59,086 nucleotides of DNA from an uncultured Eubacteriales bacterium. Lineage in GTDB: Bacteria; Bacillota; Clostridia; Oscillospirales; Oscillospiraceae. A program made the translations under genes and the position numbers. Location: assembly GCA_900545405.1 (NCBI GenBank), contig UQYT01000013.1, forward strand, positions 1 to 59,086, written 5' to 3'. This document shows positions 1 through 7,486 of the stretch, in pieces. Positions within the stretch are counted from its first letter, which is position 1. Each line of letters starts with the position of its first letter. Under the pieces are notes generated by a model that did no database searches, had not been told where the DNA came from, and was given only the letters and a program-made list of their open reading frames with translations.

Positions 1-2
1 TT

Positions 3-92
3 CCGCGCTCTGCGGAGCGCGGCCAGAGGCTTTGCCTCTGGACTCCACCGCCTTTGAAAAGGCGGGCGAAACTTTCATTCGCGCTTCGCGCG
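3..92. repeat. Array of four consecutive small hairpins
   Basis: Four inverted repeats follow one another with almost no spacing. Arms at 3-10/15-22 (CCGCGCTC/GAGCGCGG), 23-30/34-41 (CCAGAGGC/GCCTCTGG), 48-54/59-65 (CCGCCTT/AAGGCGG) and 80-83/87-90 (CGCG/CGCG). The array lies directly 3' of the leftward yxeA gene. It has no clear U-tract on either strand, so it does not look like a simple terminator. This style resembles dispersed intergenic repeats of Oscillospirales genomes; that assignment is from memory, not from a search. Confidence 0.6.
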
Positions 93-101
93 CAGGGGCG
101 G

Positions 102-467
102 TCATGCCGCCATTGCGGGGGCGGGGTAGCAGGCCTGGACGGCGGCGGGGAGGTCGGGCCAGAGGACTTCGGCCCAGCTCACGACGCCGCGCAGGGGCAT
201 GGTCTCGAGCAGGATGAAGGCGTCCTCCTTCAGGATGCGGCTGGTCTTGAAGCTGATCTCCCGGCTGTGGCCCTCCGCGTCGTAGCAGGTCAGCGTGTAC
301 TTGTATATCATGTCGTCGCTCGCGTTCACCTGCCGGACGCAGGTATTGTCGATCTGCGAGTACCACTCGGCACCCGTGCCGCCCCAGCCGAACCAGATCG
401 CCGCGCCGGCGATCAGGATTATCAGCGCCACGATGAAAATTATTATCAGCAGCTTTGCAGAGTCCAT
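102..467 (-). CDS. yxeA: YxeA-family (DUF1093-like) small membrane-anchored protein
   Basis: A 121-residue protein with one N-terminal hydrophobic segment (about residues 6-28) that could be an uncleaved anchor or signal peptide. The rest is a small extracytoplasmic domain with a YSQI stretch, a YKYTLTCYDAEGH strand pattern, and SWAEV near the C-terminus, as in the YxeA family of small secreted Firmicutes proteins. It has a good ribosome site (GGAGG, 9 nt spacing) and starts 13 bp after the bceB stop, so it is the third gene of the bceA-bceB operon. YxeA members often sit beside Bce-type peptide transporters. The molecular function is not established. The family call is from pattern, with moderate certainty. 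Confidence 0.7.
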   Translation of the reverse strand: MDSAKLLIIIFIVALIILIAGAAIWFGWGGTGAEWYSQIDNTCVRQVNASDDMIYKYTLTCYDAEGHSREISFKTSRILKEDAFILLETMPLRGVVSWAEVLWPDLPAAVQACYPAPAMAA

Positions 468-480
468 ATTCCCGCGCCTC

Positions 481-2571
481 CTATCTCGCGCTCTCGCTGT
501 TCGGACGGACTATCTTGTAATACGACCGCGCGGTCAGGGCGTACACCACCGCGTACACCGCGCAGAACACCAGCAGCGTGCCCAGCGTGCACAGCGCCGT
601 GAGCCTCAGGTTCGTCAGTGAGAACAGCCTGAGCAGCTGCACCACCAGATTGAAGTCGAAGGCTATGTGCACCGCCGCCACCAGGATGGGCATGAAGAAC
701 ACCGTCAGTATCTGGCTGCGTATCGCGCGGCGCGCCTCGCGCTCCGAGAGGCCCACCTTGCGCATGATGTCGAAGCGCGCGTTGTCCTCGTAGCCCTCGG
801 ACACCTGCTTGTAGTAGATGATCAGCACCGTCGCCATCATGAACACCACGCCGAGGAACACGCCCAGGAACAGGAAGCCGCCCGAGAGGCCGTAGACCTC
901 CCGCTCCACCACGGAGCGCAGGTCGATGCCGAGCATGTCGTAGTAGCCCGCGTCCGCGCCGCCGCTCTCGAGCGAGGCGGCCCAGTAGTCGTCCACCATG
1001 GCCGACACCGCCTCGTCCGACGCGTCGAAGTCGTACTGACCGCGCCAGATATACGAGCCGTTTTCCTGTCCCGCGACCAGCTCCAGCAGCGCCGCGCGGT
1101 CGGGCACGACGAGGACTATGTCTTTGTCCTCCTCAGACCAGTTCACAGCCACCATATTCAGCGCTATCTGCGCGGCCGTGAGCTTCGCCTCGCCCACAAG
1201 CCCGATGCTGACAGTGCCGCCGTCCTTGTCCATAAAGCTCAGGCTGTCCCCGAGCTCATAGCCCGCCGGCACATGTGCCAGCGCCTGTCCCGCGGCAAGC
1301 TCCGGCGCCGGCTCGCCCGTGAGCTGGGCGTAGGTCTCCGCCGTGACGGCTGTTACCAGGCTCACATGCTCTGCGGCGTCCACCGACGTGAAGCTGTAAT
1401 ACTCCACCGACTTCGCCGACGAGGGCGTGAGCTTGTGCTGCGCGAAGTAGTCCCCGAACCAGGCGTCCATCGCCGCGGCGTCGAAGGGCGTGTGGTATTC
1501 GATGGTCTCCTCGCCCGTCTCGTCGTTGTAGACGTGGTCCTCGTTGGAGCTGGAGTAGTACGTCGCCTCGACCACCACGTCCGCCGGGCAGTAGGCGTTC
1601 ACCTGCTCCGCGCTGCCGAGGTAGAGCGAGAGCGTGCCGCTTATCATGACCATGACCATGGTGCAGAGGATGCAGATGTTCGCAAGGCCCACGGCGTTGC
1701 GCTTCATGCGGTAGAGCATGCCCGAGACGCTGATGAAGTGCTTGGCCTTGTAGTAATAGCGCTTATTGCGGCGCAGCGCCTTGAGCACCGCGATGGAGAT
1801 GGAGGTGAAGAGGCAGTAGGTGCCGATTATGACGGCGAAGACCGCGAGGAAATACACCGCCACGGCCATGCCGGGATTGTCAACGAGCATGGCGACGACG
1901 TAGCCCGCGCCGAGGAAGATTATCCCCACCAGCGTCAAAAACCAGCTGGCTTTCGGCTCCTTTTCACCCACATTGCCGCCGCGCAGCAGCTCCACGGGGC
2001 GCGAGCGCCCCACCTTTGCGAGGTTCGCCAGCAGCGTCAGGAAGATGAGCGCCGCGAAGAAGAGCACGACTATGATGATGGCTATTGGCTGCACCGTGAA
2101 GCCGAAGGGCACGGGCAGGCGCATGAGCTTGAAGAGCGCCAGGCTCACGAGCTTGGTGAGCAGTATGCCCACGGCGAGGCCGCCCGCTATGCCGATGACG
2201 GCGATGTACAGCGACTCGAACACCATGATGCCCGCGATGTTGGTCTTGCTCATGCCGAGCACGCTGTAGAGGCCCAGCTCCTTCTGTCGCCGCTTCATGA
2301 GGAAGCTGTTGGTGTACAGCAGGAAGATGAAGGAGAAGAGGCCGAGCACGAACATGCCGAGGGTCATGAACATGGAGACGTAGACCTGGCCGTTGGCCGT
2401 GCCCGCGGCGAGCTCCTTGGAGCCGGGGTCGGAGACGATGGCGGCCATGATGTAAAAGGCCGCGGCCGTGCCGATGACGGTGAGGATATAGGGCACATAG
2501 AAGCGGCGGTTGGACTTCATGCTCCGCGCCGCGAGCTTCGGGTAAAACGAGAGCTTACGCACCGAGCTCAC
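481..2571 (-). CDS. bceB: BceB-type ABC transporter permease (FtsX family)
   Basis: A 696-residue membrane protein, slightly longer than usual for BceB. About ten transmembrane segments are visible: four in the first 200 residues including an FtsX-type region (FLLYTNSFLMKRRQKELGLY), more around 205-320, a large extracytoplasmic domain of roughly 200 residues (about 325-530), and a C-terminal FtsX-type region. The large loop between TM7 and TM8 is the hallmark of Bce-type detoxification transporters, which free cell-wall precursors from peptide antibiotics and signal to a partner kinase. It starts at a GTG overlapping the end of bceA by 17 bp; a second GTG at 2562 is possible. The antibiotic specificity cannot be read from sequence. 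Confidence 0.93.
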   Translation of the reverse strand: MSSVRKLSFYPKLAARSMKSNRRFYVPYILTVIGTAAAFYIMAAIVSDPGSKELAAGTANGQVYVSMFMTLGMFVLGLFSFIFLLYTNSFLMKRRQKELGLYSVLGMSKTNIAGIMVFESLYIAVIGIAGGLAVGILLTKLVSLALFKLMRLPVPFGFTVQPIAIIIVVLFFAALIFLTLLANLAKVGRSRPVELLRGGNVGEKEPKASWFLTLVGIIFLGAGYVVAMLVDNPGMAVAVYFLAVFAVIIGTYCLFTSISIAVLKALRRNKRYYYKAKHFISVSGMLYRMKRNAVGLANICILCTMVMVMISGTLSLYLGSAEQVNAYCPADVVVEATYYSSSNEDHVYNDETGEETIEYHTPFDAAAMDAWFGDYFAQHKLTPSSAKSVEYYSFTSVDAAEHVSLVTAVTAETYAQLTGEPAPELAAGQALAHVPAGYELGDSLSFMDKDGGTVSIGLVGEAKLTAAQIALNMVAVNWSEEDKDIVLVVPDRAALLELVAGQENGSYIWRGQYDFDASDEAVSAMVDDYWAASLESGGADAGYYDMLGIDLRSVVEREVYGLSGGFLFLGVFLGVVFMMATVLIIYYKQVSEGYEDNARFDIMRKVGLSEREARRAIRSQILTVFFMPILVAAVHIAFDFNLVVQLLRLFSLTNLRLTALCTLGTLLVFCAVYAVVYALTARSYYKIVRPNSESAR

Positions 2572-3322
2572 CGCCTTGTGCGATAACGGTCAGCGTGTCG
2601 GAGATGCGCGCGAACATCTGCTCGGCGGTCTGTCCGGCGCGGTAGAGCTGGTGGTAGACCTCGCCGTCGCGCAGAAAGAGCACGCGGCCCGCGTGGGAGG
2701 CGGCCTTGACGGAGTGCGTGACCATGAGTATGGTCTGCCCGTCCTCGTTTATCTCGCCGAACATGTTCAGCAGCGCGTCGGTGGCGCGGGAATCGAGCGC
2801 GCCGGTGGGCTCGTCCGCGAGGATGATGCGCGGGCGGGTGATGAGCGCGCGGGCGACCGCGGCGCGCTGCTTTTCGCCGCCGGAGACCTCGTAGGGGTAC
2901 TTGCCGAGCAGGCCCGCGATGCCGAGCTGCTGCGCCAGGGGCCCGATGCGGCCGCTCATCTCCTCATAGCTCCTGCCCGCGAGGACGAGGGGGAGGAAGA
3001 TGTTGTCCCGCAGCGTGAAGGTGTCGAGCAGGTTGAAGTCCTGGAACACGAAGCCGAGCTTGTCGCGGCGGAAGGCGGCCAGCTCGCGCTCCGGGATGCC
3101 GGTGATGTCCCGGCCGTCGAGCAGCACCTGGCCCGAGGTGGGGCGGTCGAGCGCGGCGAGGATGTTCAGCAGCGTGGTCTTGCCGGAGCCGGACTCGCCC
3201 ATGATGGCGACGTATTCGCCCTCCAGGACGGAAAAGCTCACGTTCGCCAGCGCCTGCACCTGCGCGCCGCCGAAGCGGGTCGTGTATATCTTTTTGAGAT
3301 TGGAAACCTCAAGCAGTGACAT
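2555..3322 (-). CDS. bceA: BceA-type ABC transporter ATP-binding protein
   Basis: A 255-residue MacB/BceA-class ABC ATPase. The Walker A motif GESGSGKTT lies near residue 41, the Q-loop QDFNLLD near residue 93, the signature SGGEKQR near residue 147 and Walker B IILADEP near residue 170. The start is well placed behind AGGAGGGG at 8 nt spacing. It is the first gene of the leftward bceA-bceB-yxeA operon and energises the BceB permease. The operon lies back to back with glyA-bceR-bceS, which supplies the matching two-component system. Regulation by BceR is inferred from the box at 3414-3427. Confidence 0.95.
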   Translation of the reverse strand: MSLLEVSNLKKIYTTRFGGAQVQALANVSFSVLEGEYVAIMGESGSGKTTLLNILAALDRPTSGQVLLDGRDITGIPERELAAFRRDKLGFVFQDFNLLDTFTLRDNIFLPLVLAGRSYEEMSGRIGPLAQQLGIAGLLGKYPYEVSGGEKQRAAVARALITRPRIILADEPTGALDSRATDALLNMFGEINEDGQTILMVTHSVKAASHAGRVLFLRDGEVYHQLYRAGQTAEQMFARISDTLTVIAQGGELGA

Positions 3323-3354
3323 TGTTGTGTCCCCTCCTTACTGATTACGCCCAT

Positions 3355-3363
3355 ATCATAACA
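3355..3363 (-). promoter_or_regulatory. Putative extended -10 promoter of bceA-bceB-yxeA
   Basis: On the minus strand, TGTTATGAT gives an extended -10 (TG-n-TATGAT) about 32 bp before the bceA start. No good -35 hexamer lies at 16-18 bp, which suits a promoter that needs an activator bound upstream. The predicted transcription start is near 3348. Confidence 0.45.
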
Positions 3364-3391
3364 GACCGCCCCGGCGCGTTCCATCGCTTTG

Positions 3392-3429
3392 GCTTACAAA
3401 CGGACGGCGTATGTGACATTTTTGTAAGC
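3392..3429. promoter_or_regulatory. BceR-type binding box within a larger inverted repeat
   Basis: TGACA-TTTT-TGTAA at 3414-3427 fits the TNACA-N4-TGTAA pattern reported for BceR-like regulators. A 9-bp inverted repeat, GCTTACAAA at 3392-3400 and TTTGTAAGC at 3421-3429, surrounds it with a 20-bp gap. The box lies about 66-79 bp upstream of the predicted bceA start site, a usual activator position. The match is seen directly; binding by the RR at 4869-5540 is inferred. Confidence 0.65.
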
Positions 3430-3529
3430 TTCACCCCCGGCGGACACATATGGGGCGTCCGAGTATCTCCGTCACGGACATTTGTGCAGAGTGAACATAC
3501 ACCGGCGCTTTTTACGGGCGATATTGTAA

Positions 3530-3559
3530 TTGCTTAATCCGCCGGCGGGGTGGTATAAT
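3530..3559 (+). promoter_or_regulatory. Sigma-A type promoter of glyA-bceR-bceS
   Basis: TTGCTT (3530-3535), an 18-bp spacer, and a perfect TATAAT (3554-3559). The predicted start near 3566 leaves a leader of about 54 nt before the glyA ATG at 3620. This rules out the upstream in-frame start at 3530, which overlaps the promoter itself. Confidence 0.7.
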
Positions 3560-3619
3560 AAAGCATCTTTATGCGGACGCATGGAGTGGGAAAAATATAG
3601 GCCGAGGAGCTGTTTTGAC

Positions 3620-4864
3620 ATGAACTACGAGCATTTACGCCAGGAAGACGCAGAGATCTTCGCCGCCATGGAGCAGGAGCTGACGAGGCAGCGCGACCAC
3701 ATCGAGCTTATCGCCTCCGAGAACTTCACCTCTCCGGCAGTGATGGAGGCCGTCGGCAGCCATCTCACCAACAAGTATGCCGAGGGCTATCCCGGAAAGC
3801 GCTTCTACGGCGGCTGCGAATACGTCGATATCGTCGAGAACATCTGCCTCGACAGGGCCAAGGAGCTCTTCGGCGCGGAGCACGCCAACGTGCAGCCGCA
3901 CTCCGGCTCTCAGGCCAACGTGGCCGTGTACCTCGCGCTCACCAAGCCCGGCGACGTCATCATGGGCATGGACCTCGCCTGCGGCGGCCACCTCACCCAC
4001 GGCGCCAAGGCGTCCATCACCGGCAAGTACTTCGACGTGCGCCCCTACGGCGTGGACCCCGACACCGAGCTCATCGACTATGACGAGATGCGCCGCATGG
4101 CAAAGGAGCTGCAGCCGAAGATGATAATCTCCGGCGCCTCCGCCTACTCCCGCATCATAGACTGGGCCAGGATCCGCGAGATATGCGACGAGGTCGGGGC
4201 CTATATGTTCGTGGACATGGCCCACATCGGCGGCCTGGTCGCCGGCGGGGCCCATCCCTCGCCCGTGCCCTATGCCGACGTGGTCACCACCACGACGCAC
4301 AAGACCCTGCGCGGCCCCCGCGGCGCCATCATCCTCTGCAAGGAGGAGCTCGCCAAGAAGATAGACTCCGCCATCTTCCCCGGCACCCAGGGCGGCCCGC
4401 TCATGCACGTCATCGCGGGCAAGGCTGTCTGCCTCAAGGAGGCCATGCAGCCGGAGTTTGCGGAGTATCAGCACCAGGTCGTGCGCAACGCCGCGGCCCT
4501 GGCCGACACGCTCTCCAAGGGCGGCGTCCGCCTCGTCTCCGGCGGCACCGACAACCACCTGCTGCTGGCCGACGTCATGAGCATGGGCGTCACAGGCCGC
4601 GACATGCAGGAGCTGCTCGACCGCGCGCACATCACCGCCAACAAGAACGCCATCCCCTTCGACAAGCAGCCGCCCCACCTGGGCAGCGGCGTGCGCTTCG
4701 GCTCCCCCGCCGCCACCACCCGCGGCATGAAGGAGCCCGAGATGCGCCGCATAGGCGAGCTCATCCTCCGCCTCATGCGCGAGGGCGACGCCGCCGTGCC
4801 CGAGGTCAAGGCCGAGGTCATGGACCTCTGCGAGCGCTTCCCGCTCTACAAGGGCGTCATCTGA
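3620..4864 (+). CDS. glyA: Serine hydroxymethyltransferase
   Basis: A 414-residue PLP enzyme of normal family length. It interconverts serine plus tetrahydrofolate with glycine plus 5,10-methylene-THF in the cytoplasm. Visible hallmarks: the N-terminal HIELIASENF motif, NKYAEGYPGKRFYGG, SGSQAN, FVDMAHIGGLVA, and the PLP-lysine motif VVTTTTHKTLRGPRG with K228. The ATG at 3620 is chosen because it follows GAGGAG and gives the standard N-terminus; the open frame extends upstream into the promoter. The gene ends 4 bp before the response regulator, so a housekeeping one-carbon gene probably shares a transcript with a peptide-sensing two-component system, an unusual partnership. Confidence 0.97.
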   Translation: MNYEHLRQEDAEIFAAMEQELTRQRDHIELIASENFTSPAVMEAVGSHLTNKYAEGYPGKRFYGGCEYVDIVENICLDRAKELFGAEHANVQPHSGSQANVAVYLALTKPGDVIMGMDLACGGHLTHGAKASITGKYFDVRPYGVDPDTELIDYDEMRRMAKELQPKMIISGASAYSRIIDWARIREICDEVGAYMFVDMAHIGGLVAGGAHPSPVPYADVVTTTTHKTLRGPRGAIILCKEELAKKIDSAIFPGTQGGPLMHVIAGKAVCLKEAMQPEFAEYQHQVVRNAAALADTLSKGGVRLVSGGTDNHLLLADVMSMGVTGRDMQELLDRAHITANKNAIPFDKQPPHLGSGVRFGSPAATTRGMKEPEMRRIGELILRLMREGDAAVPEVKAEVMDLCERFPLYKGVI

Positions 4865-4868
4865 TAAC

Positions 4869-5540
4869 ATGTACCGCGTGTTCGTCGTCGAGGACGACCC
4901 GGTCATCGCCGGGGCCGTCTGCTCGCAGATGGAAAGCTGGGGGCTCGAGGCCCGCTGCGCCGGGGACTTCGGCGCGGTGATGGCCGAGTTTGCCGCCTTC
5001 GACCCCCAGCTCGTGCTGCTGGACATCTCCCTGCCGCGCTTTTCGGGCTACCACTGGTGCGCCGAGATACGCCGGGTGTCCCAGGTGCCGGTGATGTTCA
5101 TCTCCAGCGCCTCGGACAACATGAACATCGTCATGGCCATGAACATGGGCGCGGACGACTTCATCGCCAAGCCCTTCGACCTCGAGGTGCTCATGGCCAA
5201 GGTGCAGGCGCTGCTCCGCCGGGCCTACGACTTTGCCGGGACGGGCAAGGTGCTCGAGTGCGGCGGGGCGGTGCTCGACCTCGCGGGCGGGGCCCTCGTC
5301 TACGGCGGCGAGCGCGTGGAGCTCACGAAAAACGAGCTGCGCATACTTCAGGCTCTGATGGAGAACCACGGCTCCGTAGTCTCGCGCGACACGCTGATGC
5401 TCCGGCTCTGGCAGACGGACAGCTTCGTGGACGAGAACACGCTCACCGTGAACGTCACACGGCTGCGGCGCAAGCTGGACGCCGTGGGCCTCGGCGACTT
5501 TGTCAAGACCCGCAAGGGCCTGGGCTACACCATAGACTGA
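4869..5540 (+). CDS. bceR: BceR-like OmpR-family response regulator
   Basis: A 223-residue response regulator. Receiver domain at about 1-115 with the acidic pocket ED near residues 8-9, phosphoacceptor D52 (LVLLDISLP) and the conserved lysine K101 (IAKPFD). An OmpR/PhoB winged helix follows (about 130-223; NELRILQALMENHG, then VNVTRLRRKLDAVG). It starts 4 bp after glyA and is followed 14 bp later by its kinase. With the Bce transporter encoded divergently, it most likely activates bceA-bceB-yxeA through the box at 3414-3427. The Bce assignment rests on kinase type and neighbours. Confidence 0.92.
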   Translation: MYRVFVVEDDPVIAGAVCSQMESWGLEARCAGDFGAVMAEFAAFDPQLVLLDISLPRFSGYHWCAEIRRVSQVPVMFISSASDNMNIVMAMNMGADDFIAKPFDLEVLMAKVQALLRRAYDFAGTGKVLECGGAVLDLAGGALVYGGERVELTKNELRILQALMENHGSVVSRDTLMLRLWQTDSFVDENTLTVNVTRLRRKLDAVGLGDFVKTRKGLGYTID

Positions 5541-5554
5541 GGGGGCGGAACGAG

Positions 5555-6538
5555 ATGCTCATCCTCTCATATTTCAGGAAGCACTGGCAGGGGCCGGTGC
5601 TTTTCCTGCTTTGCGCCGCGATATGCGCCGTGGTGTTCTACCTCTACGGCCTGCCGGCGGAGTCCGTGCTGTACGCGGCGGCGCTCTGCCTGGTGCCCTG
5701 CCTCGGCTGGCTCATAGTGGACCTCCTCGCCTACGTCCGGCGCGTGCGGGCGCTGCGGGACCTCACGCGGAGCATCCGCGTCTCGATAGAGCGCCTGCCG
5801 GAGCCGCGGGACGGCGTGGAGGGCGCCTACGACGCGCTGCTGCGCGAGCTCTGGGACGAAAAGAGCAAGCTCGACGCCGAGTACGCCGCCTCCCGCCGCG
5901 AGGCCGAGGACTATTACGCCATGTGGGCGCACCAGATAAAGACGCCCATCGCGGCGATGCGGCTGCTGCTCCAGCAGGGGGAGGCGCCGGACCGCGCGGC
6001 GGTGTCGGCGGAGCTCTTCCGCATAGAGCAGTACGTGGAGATGGTGCTCTCCTACCAGCGCCTGGGCAGCGACACGGTGGACCTCGTGCTGCGGCGCGTG
6101 GAGCTCGACCGCGTGCTGCGCGGCTGCGTGCGCAAGTTCGCGGGGCTCTTCATAATGAAAAAGCTGCCCCTCGAGCTCGAGGAGACGCAGCTCGAGGTGC
6201 TGACGGACGAGAAGTGGCTCGCCTTCGTCATAGAGCAGCTGCTCTCCAACGCGCTCAAGTACACGCGCGAGGGGCGCATACACATCTTTGCCGAGGGCCG
6301 GAGCCTAATCATAGAGGACACGGGCACCGGCATAGCGCCGGAGGACCTCCCCCGCCTCGGCGAGCGGGGCTTCACCGGCTACAACGGCCGCGCGGAAAAG
6401 GGCTCCACCGGCCTCGGCCTCTACCTCTGCCGCCGCATCTGCAACAAACTCGGCCACAGCCTGCGCTTCGAGTCCGAACTCGGCCGCGGCACCCGCGCGA
6501 TCATCGGCTTCTCCGACTACAACCTGGGCGTCGAATGA
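5555..6538 (+). CDS. bceS: BceS-like intramembrane-sensing histidine kinase
   Basis: A 327-residue kinase. Two transmembrane helices (about 14-31 and 37-58) are separated by only a few residues, so there is no extracellular sensor domain; this is the intramembrane-sensing architecture in which the BceB permease detects the peptide. The H-box is WAHQIKTPIAAM with H126. The N-box is QLLSNALKY, and the ATP-binding G boxes are DTGTGI and GSTGLGL. The ATG at 5555 is used: it follows GGGGCGGAACGAG after the bceR stop, whereas the frame is open far upstream only because of high GC. It is the last gene before the terminator at 6548. Confidence 0.93.
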   Translation: MLILSYFRKHWQGPVLFLLCAAICAVVFYLYGLPAESVLYAAALCLVPCLGWLIVDLLAYVRRVRALRDLTRSIRVSIERLPEPRDGVEGAYDALLRELWDEKSKLDAEYAASRREAEDYYAMWAHQIKTPIAAMRLLLQQGEAPDRAAVSAELFRIEQYVEMVLSYQRLGSDTVDLVLRRVELDRVLRGCVRKFAGLFIMKKLPLELEETQLEVLTDEKWLAFVIEQLLSNALKYTREGRIHIFAEGRSLIIEDTGTGIAPEDLPRLGERGFTGYNGRAEKGSTGLGLYLCRRICNKLGHSLRFESELGRGTRAIIGFSDYNLGVE

Positions 6539-6547
6539 CCCGGCGCG

Positions 6548-6581
6548 AAAAAAAGGACCCCTAAGGGGGTCCCCTTTTTTT
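6548..6581. terminator. Bidirectional intrinsic terminator
   Basis: GGACCCC (6555-6561) pairs with GGGGTCC (6566-6572) around a TAAG loop. An A-run lies before it and a T-run after it, so it can stop transcription from bceS and from the converging ribF. Confidence 0.85.
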
Positions 6582-7482
6582 ATTCATTTCCTTTGAAGTA
6601 GTCGCGCGTGGTTTGGGCGTCGTGCTGGATCTGGTCGCGCAGGGCGGTGGTGTCGGGGAAGCGGCGCTCGTCGCGGATGAAGTGGTGGAACTCCACCCTC
6701 ACGCGGTGGTCGTAGAGGTCGCCGTCGTAGTCCAGGATGTAGCTCTCCACCGAGACGTGGTCGCCGCCGGAGACGGTCGGGCGGACGCCGACGTTGGTGA
6801 CCGCCATGCGCTCCGTGCCGTCGTCCAGGAACACCTTAGCGGCGTAGACGCCGTGGCGCGGCACCAGCACCCCCGGGGCGAAGCCCATGTTGATGGTCGG
6901 CGAGCCCAGCTTGTGGCCGAGCCGGAAGCCGCTGCGCACCGTGTCCACCAGCGAGTGCGGGTGGCCCAGCAGGCGGTTCGCCTCCTCTATGCGCCCCTCC
7001 GTCAGCAGCGCGCGGATGCGCGTGGAGCTCACCACCTCGCCGTCTATCCGCACGGCGGAGATGATGTCGCAGCCCAGGCCGTGCTCCGTGCAGTAGGCCG
7101 CGAGCCGCGCCGGGCGGCCCTCCCCCTTCCAGCCGAAGGAGAAGTCGTAGCCCACGACGTAGTGGCAGGCGCGCATCTCCTCCGTGACGGAGTCTATGAA
7201 CTCCCGCCAGGGCATGCGCATGGTCTTTTCGCCAAAGTGGATGAAGATTACGCTGTCTATGCCGTAGACACGGCGGATTATCTCCGCGCGCTCCTCGGGC
7301 GAGTTGATGAGCGGCACCTCCACGCCCTTTACCAGCGTGTCCGGGTGCGTGTCGAAGGTTATGACGGTGGGGATGGCGTCCCTCTCCGCGGCGCGGCGCT
7401 TGGTCATCTCCATGAGCGCGGCGTGGCCCGCGTGCACCCCGTCGAAAAAGCCGAGGGCTATAACTCTCTTTTTATCAGGCAT
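6580..7482 (-). CDS. ribF: Bifunctional riboflavin kinase / FAD synthetase
   Basis: A 300-residue enzyme making FMN and FAD from riboflavin. The N-terminal nucleotidyltransferase half shows GFFDGVHAGHAALM and ITFDTHPD; VVGYDFSFGWKGEG follows. The C-terminal flavokinase half has SPTINMGFAPGVLVPRHGVYA, VTNVGVRPT and VESYILDYDGDLY. Length is typical. It is the last gene of the leftward rimP-to-ribF cluster, starting 4 bp after the truB stop; in Firmicutes truB-ribF adjacency is standard. The stop codon overlaps the edge of the shared terminator. Confidence 0.97.
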   Translation of the reverse strand: MPDKKRVIALGFFDGVHAGHAALMEMTKRRAAERDAIPTVITFDTHPDTLVKGVEVPLINSPEERAEIIRRVYGIDSVIFIHFGEKTMRMPWREFIDSVTEEMRACHYVVGYDFSFGWKGEGRPARLAAYCTEHGLGCDIISAVRIDGEVVSSTRIRALLTEGRIEEANRLLGHPHSLVDTVRSGFRLGHKLGSPTINMGFAPGVLVPRHGVYAAKVFLDDGTERMAVTNVGVRPTVSGGDHVSVESYILDYDGDLYDHRVRVEFHHFIRDERRFPDTTALRDQIQHDAQTTRDYFKGNE

Positions 7483-7486
7483 AAGC

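Noticed and set aside
667..2586. A 639-codon rightward frame opposite bceB
   Set aside because: Its His/Arg/Glu/Val-rich, low-complexity product is typical of an antisense shadow, and bceB on the other strand has clear membrane and operon logic.
3530..3619. A 30-residue longer N-terminus for GlyA
   Set aside because: It overlaps the TATAAT promoter and precedes the predicted transcription start; the ATG at 3620 gives the normal protein with a ribosome site.
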